DNA from: Physcia stellaris
Taxonomy: Eukaryota > Ascomycota > Lecanoromycetes > Caliciales > Physciaceae
Length of the DNA: 64,000 bases
Reading direction: 5' to 3'
Assembly (NCBI GenBank): GCA_018902385.1
Contig: JABSSW010000065.1
Location: 22,144-86,143, forward strand
This document shows positions 11,622-23,400 of the stretch, piece by piece; the stretch's first letter is position 1, and every line of letters starts with the position of its first letter. The notes under the pieces were generated by a model. That model did not search any database, was not told where the DNA came from, and saw nothing but the letters and a program-made list of their open reading frames with translations. Position numbers and translations under genes: made by a program.

Positions 11622-13280
11622 CTAATCATCATTCCTGGCGTGAATAGCGTCGAAGTCATCGTTATGATCCAGCCTCGGAGTTCCTTCTTGGCCCTTGCTC
11701 TCATGATTGATGAAGATGAACGAAAGAAGTACAATGAAAGCTCCAAACCAGTAGGCTATGCTTGAGGTTTGCGAGTTCAGGATCATCTGTCCGACCAGCG
11801 AAAGCGGGATTGTCAAGCTCAAGCCAACAGTGACAACCAAAGGCGATGTCAGTAACATTGCGTACGCCCAGCAGATGTCAGATACTAAAGAGACGGTGGC
11901 ATTGACCTAATCGCCATTGTTAGACCGTTGATTGTCTGATCTCAATGCTGTGGTCTCTTACCAGTATGATCATGACTACGCGCTTGGTGGGCGGTAATTG
12001 GAATCTCTCAACTCCTGAGTAGTGAAATACGGGGAAGCCAGGCCACATCGTGATGACGTTGAATAAGCCTACAAAGCCGAAGAACAGAGGCATGTTGACC
12101 CGACTTTCATCGCCCAACCTCTGTTTCATTATCGTAGCGTATATGCCATAGAGTACCGCACTGAATAATGCCAAAAAATCGCCAAGAGCAATCTGCCCAG
12201 GAGATTTGTGTGGGAAGTTTCCACGGTTCTTGTCATGGTCACCTGATATGTCGACGCCTGATACAAGAATGATGCCAGCAAAGGAGGCAATTACGCCGAG
12301 GAGCTTCTTGAGGGAGAAAGCCTCCACCCGTAGGGAGGCTCCAAAAATCAGAGTCCAGATGCCTTCAAGATCGTAAGCTCACATATGTACTGTAGTCGAG
12401 AATTGGATATCTTACTGCTGGTAGAGGTCAATATTGTGGTACTAGCCACAGTAGTATATGCTAGGCAGGCGCTGGAGAAGTAATTGGCCTTAAACACCGT
12501 CAATATCGTTCATTCAGGTAGACTTCCCTCATACGTACTGCAAACTGCATGTAATATCAGCTATTGTCCAAGTTAACAGTGAAGTATGCACCTACCCATA
12601 GTAGCGAGAAATGAAAGCTCAACTTAGCGGTTTCGCGAACGCTAATAACTCCAGCCATAGCCTCGCCTGAGGCCCGGTGTAAGGACTCGGATCTTGTCGT
12701 AGGCTCGGCAGCCAGTAGCAGGCTACTTGAAGACATTCTGTTCAGCCTGTCCGGCTCGTCGTCCCCGTGCTTAGGTGAGCCTTGAAAATCATCGCTAACT
12801 AGTAGTTCAGACTGGCTATGTCCTTGTAATCCCGCAATGGCCTTTCGTATTGACCAGCCATTGGAGATCAGTCTCTTGATGAAATCAAAAACTAGAAGGA
12901 GGGAGAAAAATGCAGAATTGACATAAACAAGAAAATAGGGTTTCGAATAGGTATTATCGGCAAAAATGGTCTATCATGGCTGTCAATTAGCCAAGAAATG
13001 CTAGGTGTAGGCTATATACAGCATGATAGTAAGGGGTTGGGCTTACGCTGGCAAGAAAACTTGAAGCCGTCCAGAGAACGACAGTAATCAAGAGCAGTCC
13101 TATTCCCAGGGTATGCCGAGCAATCCCACCCAAAGAAGAAAGCCTTTTCCTGTTGTTCAAGCGTAGACTGTTTCTTTCAGAGATTGTTAGGGAATGTGAT
13201 CTTCTCAATAAGGCTTGATCTCTAGAATGGCGCTCGGATATGGGGCTTGCCACTCTGTCGCCTGGCATCGTGTAACTCAT
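11622..13280 (-). CDS. EamA/SLC35F5-like membrane transporter (Thi74/YML018C family)
   Basis: This is a multi-pass carrier of the drug/metabolite transporter superfamily, probably in the vacuolar or another internal membrane; substrate unknown. Six minus-strand exons give 457 residues: 13280-13047, 12970-12596, 12544-12539, 12488-12416, 12362-11962, 11906-11622. The third exon is only 6 nt (Phe-Ala), supplying the FA of the conserved W-FA-ANYFSSACLAYTTVAS region. Hydrophobic helices are clear in LGIGLLLITVVLWTASSFL, YFLVYVNSAFFSLLLVF, TILTSTSSIWTLIFGA, ALFSAVLYGIYATIM and the last 90 residues. A basic, Ser-rich head precedes the first helix, and a long cytosolic loop separates helices 2 and 3. 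The start could instead be 13361 (27 more residues) or 13268; I chose the Met that begins MSYTMPGD. Confidence 0.85.
12539..12544 (-). other. Six-nucleotide micro-exon of the EamA transporter gene
   Basis: Reading the minus strand, TTTGCA lies between a good acceptor (ACATGCAG) and a good donor (GTACGT). It is in phase with both neighbouring exons and supplies Phe-Ala at the family's conserved Trp-Phe-x-Ala-Asn-Tyr position. Skipping it keeps frame but loses those two residues, so RNA evidence is decisive. Confidence 0.65.
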
Positions 13281-14077
13281 GTCGACTACTTTTTTGTTTA
13301 TTTCTTCAAGCGGATCATTAATCAATATTCGGCTATACTCGAGAACCCAAAAGCCGGGCATAAGTGTCTCATATGGTGGAAGGGTGTGAGAGTCATGCTA
13401 CTGTTTGTGCAGTCAATTTGCCATGCGCTCAACATTATGCAGGTCTGTGGTCATATGCGCAACACAACGAGAACTGATCAGTTGATGGTGTGCTCGGAGA
13501 AAGGTGGTTGTACAGCGATAAGGTAATATTGTCACTTGAGATGATCTTATCTCTTGGGTTAGGACGATACTGAAACTCGGGGCCTTCTAATCGCGAGTTC
13601 GCATACAAGCAGCGGGTGACTCAGAGCCTGGAACACTGCCCCCATCATGTCACGCTTTGGTACTCGTACACCTAAGTTTCTAGCCCCCACGAGGGCTATC
13701 CGAAGGCTGCGGCGGGCCTAGAGACAAGTGCCCGTACCTACCTTAATTAGAGCGGACTAAGAGCCTATCGAGCCTACATGTATCTAGAGCTCGCCCAAAA
13801 CACAGGAGAGAATTCATTCAATGACAGTGTGGAATTTAGTCGGGTAGCAGTACCTACTATGCTTTAGCGATCAGCATTCAAATATGTGTAGATTCATACA
13901 TTCATGTATATACAAGCCATTCCTGGCAAATACTAGATTCCCACTTTCTTTACAGAGGTCACGCACCGCGCTATGATTTCGCACATCCATTACCTCGTCC
14001 GGGCCCTTGATGTAGGGATCATGTGGACAACGCCAATGTATTAATCAAATGAACGAGCATCAGCCCGCTACGCAGGC
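13281..14077. other. Intergenic: transporter promoter and YPT7 3' region
   Basis: Both flanking genes are on the minus strand, so this holds the promoter and leader of the EamA transporter and the terminator region of YPT7. No gene, RNA or clear repeat was recognised. Confidence 0.5.
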
Positions 14078-14965
14078 TCAACATGCACAGCCATCGCTCT
14101 CCCTGTCTAAGTGGATATCTATTGGGTCTGCAAAGTCGCCGCTGAATTCTTCCGATTCCTCCTGTGCGAGAGCGTTTCGAGCGATCACTAGAAGATCATC
14201 AGATACACCATCGGTTTTTGACATTGTGATCTCGGTTGCTTACCTTCGAAAGCTTGCTCTACATTGACCGCCTCTTTGGCGCTGGTCTCAAAGTATGGTA
14301 TTCCGCCTTTCGACTGGCAGAAGGTCATGGCTCTCTTCGAGGATATCATCCTCTTGTTTTCTTCCACATCGATCTTGTTGCCTAGCACAACCTGCATGAA
14401 GAGTCAGCTGCGAGCCAAGTCTTCGGCCACCTATCACATACGAAGGGGAAATTCTCCGGATCTCGTGGGCTCGCTTGGATCAAGAATTCGTCCCTCCAGC
14501 TATCCAGTGTGTCGAAACTCTTCGAATTGTTCACGTCGTAGACAAGTACACAGCAGTCGGCGCCCCTGTAGAAAGCCACGCCTAATGATTGAAATCGCTC
14601 TTGCCCTGCAGTGTCCCAAAGCTTCGACATCATGTGAGCGACCTCCTGAAGCATCACAGCAAGTGTTGCCCACCTGCATGGTCACAAGCCTGTCATCCAC
14701 CAGGACTTCTTTTGTGAGGAAATCTGCCCCAATGGTCGCTTTGTAGCTGGCACTAAACTTCTTGTTGACCTGACCACGAGATGAGCCGCGAACGAGGAGA
14801 TACCGAAGACCGTACATATTGATTCATCAAGCTCGTCTTTCCAACGCCACTATCGCCTAGGATAATGACCTGTATATGAGTTCTTAGCAGTCACAAGGCA
14901 ACGCGGGTAACCCCCAGAGGGCGCCTTGGACATACCTTGAGAAGCACTTTCTTTCTTGAAGCCAT
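14078..14965 (-). CDS. YPT7: Rab7-family small GTPase Ypt7
   Basis: Ypt7 is the late endosome and vacuole Rab; with the HOPS complex it drives vacuole fusion and autophagosome-vacuole fusion. Six minus-strand exons give 205 residues: 14965-14936, 14869-14816, 14769-14674, 14621-14442, 14391-14244, 14187-14078. All GTPase boxes are present: P-loop GDSGVGKTS (residues 15-23), the effector-loop threonine in [15 protein letters not shown] starting at residue 62, NKID (125-128) and ETSAK. The C terminus is Cys-Ala-Cys, the double geranylgeranylation motif. Key Rab7 features include [13 protein letters not shown] and [20 protein letters not shown]. Length matches the family. ATG16 starts about 530 bases away on the opposite strand. 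Confidence 0.97.
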
Positions 14966-15499
14966 ACTGGCGACAGCTTAAATGGACACTAGCTGAGGCT
15001 AGTTTGGAGCTCCTCCGGTTTTCTTCCACTACGACCGCAGCTTCTGGTAGTGGTCTCTGCGATGTCCGTGTGGCTAGGGAAATAGCTATGTGCTATCCTT
15101 GGAGTACGTAGCTGGCAAGCGGCTTCAGGAGGGGTTCTTCGTTATGATATCTCCTTCGATTGGGAATAACAATCTTGATGCTAGGTCATGGGATACAAAT
15201 CAATCAGAGGACTTGCAACCAAATTCCTCCAAGTTCACACACTTTAGGTACGTCACCAGATCCGGTAAGCGTCATTTCCGATTGGTAGACGAGAGCGGGG
15301 CACTTCCGGGTCATTCAATACGGCACTGAATCCATCCGCAGCGTCACTTAACTCGTGAAGTACCTATGACTTCATAGAATATAGATTGTAACGCTGATTA
15401 AACACTATAGACCGCCCTTGATTGTAGGTTCAATGTATGGAGAAGACTTCAAACCAGGGTTTGAGCAACTTGCATTCCATTACTTGAGACCTGTAAATT
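14966..15499. promoter_or_regulatory. Divergent promoter region YPT7 / ATG16
   Basis: About 534 bases separate the start codons of two divergently read genes that both act in vacuole-directed autophagy. Both promoters must lie here. I cannot assign specific transcription factor sites. Confidence 0.55.
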
Positions 15500-16207
15500 A
15501 TGGCTTCCTGGCAAGTAGAATACCTTGCCGGCCTTGAAGAACGGGATCGAAAGGAGAAGGCAAACCTCGAATTTTACAGTGCATGTTCGTGCTCTTCAAT
15601 TCGGCCATTTAGAGCTGTTAGGACAGCCGATTGATCATGCACAGACACGAAATTAGCGGACAGAGCTGCTAAACTTGATGTCCATGCCAAAAGCGAGCCT
15701 GTTATTGCCGAGTCGACCGATAATACTCAAACGCTGAAAGGTCAGTGGACCGAGTGTTGCAGCGCAAGGTGCTGCTACAGAAACATTGGCTAGAGCTCGA
15801 CAAGACTTGAGTGAAGCACAGAGAAGTAAAGGAGTGATGCAATCGCGGCTTGATACGATATCCGATGAGATACAAAAGCTCAAATTGCAATCACAGCATG
15901 ATGGCCGACGCATCCAGGATCTTTCGACGGAGAAAGCAACTCTGAGCATCCGCATGAAGGATCAGGATGAAGAATTAAGAGGCAAAGCCAAGCTCCTTGA
16001 TGTATGATCGCCCAACTGAGCTTTGATATGAGCTAAAGGAGGTTGTAGGACGTCCATGATGAGAATCTGTCATTAACGTTGCAACTCAATTTGGCTGAGG
16101 AACGGGCTAAGAACTTGCAAACTGAGAATAAGGAATTGGTCGATCGCTGGATGACACGTATGGGCAAAGAAGCAGAAGATCTAAACAAGGCGTCTAAATT
16201 CTCATAA
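15500..16207 (+). CDS. ATG16: Autophagy protein Atg16
   Basis: Atg16 binds the Atg12-Atg5 conjugate and dimerises it into the E3-like complex that lipidates Atg8 at the phagophore membrane. Four exons (15500-15584, 15645-15740, 15781-16001, 16049-16207) give 186 residues, the usual fungal size. The N terminus is the Atg5-binding helix ([19 protein letters not shown]). The rest is one long coiled coil with heptads rich in Leu, Glu, Lys and Gln, ending in the family motif [21 protein letters not shown]. The second intron, 15741-15780, is only 40 nt. Without removing it the frame hits a stop; with it, QTLK joins [10 protein letters not shown] in phase. The first and third introns use GTTCGT and GTATGA donors. 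Confidence 0.88.
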
Positions 16208-16432
16208 AACAGATGTGAGCATAACCGGTACTGTACTGATTTTTTTGGGGTATCAATGTAGCCATGTAGGAAAACCTAATGGTGCTGACAGACATCAGAC
16301 TCCATTATGCGAAAGACATCGCTTGAGCAAACCTCCCGCTTCTGGAGCAAAAACGCTGACGCTCAATGCTACAATGCCAATAATAATACATAGAACCGTA
16401 CATGGCGTCCTCCAGAAGGACCAGTGTATCGC

Positions 16433-18034
16433 CTAACCATTCTTCGACGCGAAGGCGGCGACTCTCGAACTGTCTTTCTTCGAGACAAAATAGGTCCCTG
16501 GGGCGTCAGTCCAGCTGACACAGTTGGAAAAATATTTCTTTTCCTCAACTTCAAGGACGTTGCAGGCTCGATTCAGGTTTCTGGCTGTTATTTTGTGCCC
16601 AGCTGGCACGAAGGACTTTAGTGATACGATGAGGCAGCCGTCTTTGAGGTCGAGGAAGAGGTTCGTCAGTGCCTCGTTCAGGTCAGGGGTAAATGCTTGA
16701 TTGTTGACCAAGACCACATCAGCCCTCTTCAAGGCTTTTCCAATGGCAGCGTTTTCAAGAAAGTCCCCTCGCTCGAGATTGATGCTCCCAGGTGCAAGGC
16801 CCCACAAATGGCATCGTGCAATAAACTCTCGCCTTTGAAGCTCCGCGAGTTCGCTAGCATTTTCCATCATTTCGCAGCCCCAGCTTTCGCATCCCACCTG
16901 AAGCGCTGCTTGCAAAACGACATTGCCTACTCCCGACCCGAGATCAACGAATAATTGATTCGACTTCATGTGTGTGTCCTTGCGTAGAATATCTGAGATG
17001 AACTTAGGTAGCAGCTCCCCGTAAACGTTGTCAGTACCATTCTCATACTGCTTCAATAGGCCGACCCTGGGGGATACAGTGCGTGAGTAAGTTTGGGTAA
17101 GGATTCGCTCAACCAGCGCCAGATCAATGGCCTTCCAAGAGTCTACGACTTGAGCAAGGGTTCCATTCTGACAAAGCCGAAGCATTAAATCGTTCCATTC
17201 CTGTAGGACTTTGATGTAGTTATCTGCCTGACGCTTGGCCATTGTACGCTTTAGTCGACGAAGCAACCCGTGGGTTTCATCCTTCATGAGAGCAGCTTCA
17301 CTTTCCGGGAGATACAGATTGATAGTGATCATAATGACTTCCCTTATCTCGTCTAGCGTGTTGAACTCGTCCGACTGAATAGGATCCACAAGCTCGTACC
17401 TGTACTTCTTAGCAGAGCACGTTGACCACAAGGGCAGATGGGTACTTTACCTCTCCATAGGAGCCGCTGATGGGTATTGCAGTGAGACGAGTTTAGCATC
17501 TGGATTTTGGGGAAAGGCTGGCTTGAACTTGGTAGGCTTATCCATGGCAGCAATATCTGCAGCATGTACCCTGGCGAGCTGTCCATCATGATCTCCCACA
17601 AAAGCGTCCACGTTCCGTATATGACGCTGCAAGTCTGGCTCGGGTTCCGTACTTAATCTTAGCCTTTTCACCGAAGCTCCTTGACTCTCATCATCCGTTG
17701 CGCCTTCTTCGCTGTCAGATTCAAGCCTTGCTTGGACTGAAGCAGCGCGTTTTCGAGGGTTTGGAGATCGAGATTGAGTATTCCGCTCCCGAGGTGCAAC
17801 GATCGAGCATTTCTGGCGAGGGGGCGCTAATCGACCGTTGAAAGTTGAGGGAGGTTTGCGCAAAGGTTTTGGAGGCTCTGTCGAGGTCACGGTTTGTTTT
17901 CTCACTTTCAAGGGCTGAGGCTGGAGAGCCTTTGAGCCCTTCTTCTGGAAAAAGTCGAAGGGGCCCATGAATTTAAACACTTCTAAGTCACCTCGAGATA
18001 GTGGTGAATCGATTAGCGCTGTGTCGACATTCAA
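16433..18034 (-). CDS. DOT1: Histone H3-K79 methyltransferase Dot1
   Basis: Dot1 methylates lysine 79 of histone H3 in nucleosomes, affecting silencing and the DNA damage checkpoint. Two minus-strand exons (18034-17451, 17399-16433) give 516 residues. The first 180 or so are a disordered basic nuclear region typical of fungal Dot1. The catalytic domain follows: [13 protein letters not shown], the SAM-binding motif [16 protein letters not shown] (DLGSGVGN about 347-354), the [13 protein letters not shown] acidic loop, and [11 protein letters not shown] equivalent to the yeast NNFAF motif. C-terminal strands SLKSF and [16 protein letters not shown] complete the fold. Its 3' end is convergent with ATG16, about 225 bases apart. 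Confidence 0.95.
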
Positions 18035-20441
18035 AGGTCCGTAGTGTCATCGGAGCAATATCTACTCTACACTAATAAAACCACGTGAAGCCTGACGCGT
18101 TCTCGACTCCCGGCTAAAGCTAGCGCTGCTTCTCAAATTGGATCTTTTGAAGCTTCCAGAACGGGCCGGCGGGCCGCAGCCGCAAAAATAAATCTTTTTC
18201 ATGTTTTTTTCGCACGAGGCGCAAAAAGCAAAAATCGAGCAAGTGAACTTTGCATAAAACCGACTTCTCGGAGTTGTGAAAATTTCCCAAGATTAAGAGG
18301 CCACCTCAATGCGTGCGATTACTGGACCCACAACGCCAATAGCCGCAATCATCAGTCCTCTGAACAGATGCACATCACCGGATTCACAAGCACTTGGAGG
18401 AGAGCAGCTTGTGACTTTGTGAATCGAACGCAAAGATGGCAGAATATCGTGATGTCACCAAGGCGTCGATTCTGAGACAGACGCAACCCACAGTAGACGG
18501 TATTCAACGTATTCATACACCAAGTCGTCCTATCTTCTCCTCATACGCCTTGTACATAGACAAGCGCTGTATCTGTTACCTTCGCTGTCAGCACCATAGA
18601 TCTCGCTGCGGCCGTAAAGGTGATACGATCTTTGGGGATCCTCGTACATCAAGTCCCGTCGGGACAGGCGTTGTCGAAGTCCTCCAACGTTTCGACCTAC
18701 CCCTGGCAGGTTCGCTTGAGGCTGAACAAGAAGCGCTGAGTTATCTCGTCCCTGACTGACCATACTGCCGCTTTCGCTTGGGGATGCGTAGCGACGTCCG
18801 AATGTTTTCTCGACCATGCGAAAGTATTAGAACACCGTCTACCCTGCTGCTACAGCGCAGATGGCGGGGGACTTGAGTAGTTGGGGACCATAGATCCTCC
18901 ATTGAGTAGTTTTGAATGTTAGGGAAGGGACTTGAGCTGTTAGGGACCATAGATCCTTCATTGAGTATTCTTGAATATTAGGGAACGTGTTGGAGATGGC
19001 TTGATAAGCCTCCAGCCCGGAATGACGAACAAGCATAGCTCGTATAAATCTTCGTGAACATGACGAAACTCAGTCCCCATTGTTTCGCTTGGGCTGATGC
19101 TCTCAACTATGCCGAACCCAAGGCTCCGAAGCCACCAGTACAGTCTCGGTCGCACCAAGATAAGTGCTTAAAAAGATGTTTGTTGCAATATTGTCTCTAA
19201 AACGTTTACGAAGAACGCAAGCTCCATTCGTAATGTAGTCTAAACTTTTGAGACTCTCGATTTTTCCGGGCTTTTGACGATCCCAGTCAGGGTGTCAAGC
19301 CGAAGGATGAGAGTGTAGACGGTTCCGTACCCAAGGATTTCCCTGGCCAATGCAGTAATTGACATATTGGTTGGGCCGATTACAGGCTTCAATCCGCAGA
19401 ACACGGGCATTGCGAGCCAGTGGAAGAGGCTGGCTGCATGGTAAGGCAATTAGGAAGAAATGCAATAACTCGTTTACCCCTAAAACACCATTTGAATTCG
19501 TGAATAGCCATATTCACCTGTTTATTGGTAGCCATGGCGAGCTGCCATGGTTCCCTGCAAGGTATTGACGAGCTTGGGAAAATTCGTTGATCTTAAGGTA
19601 TGGAAGATAGCAAAATGTATTCCACTTCGCCTGCTGCAACGTCTTCGTATAGGGATAAACTTGAGCCTTTGGTCTAGCTGAAATATCCTTTGTATCAGGC
19701 ATCTGCAAAAAGCTTATATGTACTCCAAGTCTTGATCGTCTCGACGCAATTGGAGTGTGACGACGGAAGTGATGAGGATTTGAGTTCTGGAGGACCCAAG
19801 AAGACAATATGAGTCTCGGGGTTATGCCTGAGCAGCCACTGCGACGTGTGAATCGATATCAAGAGGCCTGAAGTATGCTATTATTTTGGAATCATCACTA
19901 GTGTCATGGTGGTCCACGAGCCACCATGCCAGACCATTCTCTGCGTTGCGAATAGGGACCACGTGGTGCTGTCGAATACAATGAATCCCTAAAATTAGGG
20001 GTACGCGATACAATATACATAACAGCCTCGGGGAGGTCTTCAGCCCGCTCGTGTAAGATGTGTAGAGTGAGGCGCTGACCACAAACAGGGAACCACATTC
20101 TCGGGAGCGGCTTAGAGAAGCCTTACCAGATCTGTCCGGACATGGGAGAGCTTGGACAAGGCCTCGTAAAGGGCGCTGGTATATTGTGAGCGTTTCTCCC
20201 TACATCTGCTTGTCGATGACATACCCATCAGCATCTTCCGATTGTCTGCGTGCAGATCCATTTTGACATACACTCAAGTTGAGGGAGAGCATATCCAAGT
20301 CACTCTCGTGATGACAGTCCTCAATAAGATGCCCGCCCGGTTCTTCGACCTCTATTCAGCGAGCATACTCTATCTAGATCTTCACATTGAACCAGTAGTC
20401 TATTATGCATTCTTCATAGTCATTTTCACTGCAAGACAATA
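18035..20441. other. Gene-poor region with 59-bp tandem duplication
   Basis: About 2.4 kb without a gene I can recognise. The Dot1 promoter must lie in the first few hundred bases. Open frames (for example 18436-18759 plus, 18530-18817 minus, 19514-19807 minus) match no family and do not chain through believable introns. The only clear structure is the tandem repeat listed separately. It could hold a decayed gene or an unrecognised lineage-specific one. Confidence 0.5.
18868..18985. repeat. Two tandem copies of a 59-bp unit
   Basis: Copies at 18868-18926 and 18927-18985 both begin GGGACTTGAG (counting the last G bases of the first run) and share GGGACCATAGATCC, CATTGAGTA and TTAGGGAA in the same order; they differ at about nine positions. 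The unit is not a multiple of three, so it would change frame if translated. Confidence 0.85.
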
Positions 20442-23400
20442 TTATAACTTGAACTTCACTCCCTCAAGTCTGAATTTCACATCCTTTAGTACTTTGCTTG
20501 ACGGCTTCCAGTGTTCGAACTGCTTGAGAAGCTCTCTCATCTCGTCATGCAGCTCCGTGCGAACATAGTCCTCTTCCAGCAATCCACGCATCGCAAAAGG
20601 CAGAATATAGGGATTCTGTGGTGCTGCTGACGGGTTCCGGAGTCTCTGTATGGGAACGTCGCCGACAGATGTGGTTTCTAATGCATGCTGTATAGCAAGG
20701 CTAGGATGAAGGAGATCAGGACTCGATTCCGTGGTTCTACGACACGAAGATGACTTACTAGTACACGGCATCGTCTTCGTAGAGTCGAGAGTGCCCTTCT
20801 CCACCATAGAGGCTGCCGGCAAGCGGTATACTGAGCTCGCGGATGAGCCCATGGTCTGATATCCCGAGATTTCGAAGCTTGAGAGCAAATCCCACAAGAT
20901 GCGAAAGACTACATAGTAAGTTAGCATTCCTGCCCAGAATGCGTTATATAGGCTTACAAATTTGGTGCGTGGATTCTGCCGTCTACAAATACAGCTCTGA
21001 AAATGTAAGGGTGATTGACAGTGCCGAATGTCGAGGACTAGAGATCTGTAAGCTTTAAGTGATGGCATAGCCACTCGCACAGGACGGCTCGCAATCAATA
21101 GATCACTCCCGAATTAGATTGACGAACCAAGGTCACCTAATACCGCAGAGGGTGCAACAGAATCATAGCCATCTCAATGGAGATAGTGTTTGGTGAACTC
21201 GTAGAATGGAGTGCATGAGAGCTTGTCGCACTTCCGGTTATCTGAACTTGGGAATCAAGGGCGGCTCACCTCAAGTGAGACCAGCTGATCATCAATGCTC
21301 CCAATGTAAAGGACCCTGACTCCGAACCGTAGCGCGCTGCTTAATGCTGATTCGTAGTCTCTGGAAACCTGGCTGTCTTCCTGGGCAAATTCGAAAAGCT
21401 CTCCAGCGGAGCCACTGATCCAGCGAGACTTGTAATCACCGAAAGGCCCAAGATTAACGCCGGCCATGGCACAAACCCCAATCCGGGCTGAACTAACGCA
21501 GCCGAATGCGATAAGCTTGGAGATGAGCATCATCGCGACGGGAACACCTTGGCTGTGGCATGCAATCATGACAAAATCGGCTTTTCTAATGTCCTCAATC
21601 CAGTTGAGCAAGAGTTTCCAAAGAACCTCCAAACGATCGGCGATTTTTCCTTCTCCCTCAAGTGCTATTTTCTCAATCTCACATGAGTAGCCTTGACGAG
21701 CGGTCCACGACTGGATCGCATTAGCTGCACCGTTAGCGAAACGCATGGATGTTCCAGTGGGTTGACCCAAAACAGATCTTATCAGGGGCGCAGGGAAATA
21801 TCCGTGAACTCCCTTCGAACAGTATTAGTCGTTGAACCTAAAGATACAGTGGTCTTACAATAGCCAGAGCTTTCTTGATCCGCGCCGGTTCCTGAAGCAG
21901 AGACACGTGCTTTGGTTGGTTTAAAGCTTTACTGAATGGTAATAATCGCCCAAGCTATCGATTAATAAGACGTCAGCATTTACATCTCCGCGTACACCCA
22001 CAGAAAGATTTGACCCATCTCGTGGAGAGGAAAACAGCTCAGGGTGAGGTCTGCTTTAATGAGTCATACCTGCTGTATCAGATTGGGTCTTGCGCCTAAG
22101 CCAAAGGTCTTCTCGAACGTTGGAAGTACCAAGTTAACAGCGTCCTGTTTGGTTTTTGCTGTTTGCGGCGCCTTGTCCTGGGTTGTAGACGATGGAGGAC
22201 CATTGATTACCTTGGGGTTCTCTGCAGTACCTTTAGGTATCTCAGGCATCTTTGTGTCTCCCTTTGTCCCCGCAGGCCGAGGTCTGCCAGAGCTTGTAGT
22301 CTTCGCTTCATCCTTAATTGCAGGCTCAGACTTAGCTGCAGGACTTTCACCAACGACTACACTACTAGGCCGTGGTATATCCCCTGTTGCACCCTGTACG
22401 GAATGGTCTCGAGACCAAAATGCCCACCCGGATGATTTCCCCGTACTGGCTGGTTGCGCAAGACTTGGAGCGGTGGAAGCATTCAGAACATTTTCTGCCG
22501 CTTTAGAGGTTTGTCCGGAACAAACTTGGCCTTTTACATCAATCGCCTCATTACTAGAAGCTGTGCCAATCGTGTGATTCCCTTCCTGATTCATGGCAGG
22601 CTGGGCTGCGGTACCCCAAAAACCAAGCCAAGATCGAGAGGATTGATCTCGCTCGATCGATTTCGAGACTGGGTTTGAATCCGATTCTCGGCGCTCATTT
22701 GTCTCAGTTGATGGTGAACACTTGCAGTTTGGATCGACTCCATTGCCAGTCTTCAAATCCTGCGCTTCGTTCGATGACGAGTGCTGCTCAGACCTCTCAG
22801 GTGTCTGCGTTTGGTGATCAACCGGTCGTGCGAACCATCCCATCCAGCCTGATGAAGCTCCTCTGGCACCCTCTGCTAGGCCCTGTTTGTCCTCCGCGTT
22901 CAAAGGTCTGCGCTTGACTTCTTCGTATCGCCCTGATCCTTGGTTTCAAACTTCTCCTGGTCCGCGGCCATTCCCTCTGGTTTGTCAGCTCCATCTAGTC
23001 TAAGTTCTTTCCTGGTGACCTGTTCTTCTGCCAAAGCATCGCGATGGCTGGCATTCGCAGAATTAGAAGTAATGTTAACTTTGGTTGTGGTCGCTACCAG
23101 TGGCAACGATCTACTCGAACCCCCACCGTTATGTGGAAAGTACAAAGACGATCTTCTAAGAGGAGACGTAGGATTCGAGGGGTTCGTCGGCACTTGTTTG
23201 GCTGCCGTTGAAAGCGTCTCTGAGCCCGCAGCACGGGCTGCAGAAATACTCTCTTTGGCAACTTGTGTTACCGGAATGGCTTTCGGAGTCCTAGGCCATG
23301 TACCCCCATACCATGTCTTCTTTGCTTCTGGCTTCAGGACTGTCAGGTACAAATACTCACTTGCGCAATTATACTCACAGCGTTTGGAGCCTCGGTAGCA

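Noticed and set aside
13653-13666. GCTTTGGTACTCGT shared with the left end of the MITE-like element near 31563
   Set aside because: No inverted partner lies near 13700-13900, and a few repeated 14-mers are expected by chance in 64 kb.
18436-20100. Open frames that might belong to a broken multi-exon gene upstream of DOT1
   Set aside because: I could not chain them by splice sites into anything resembling a known protein.
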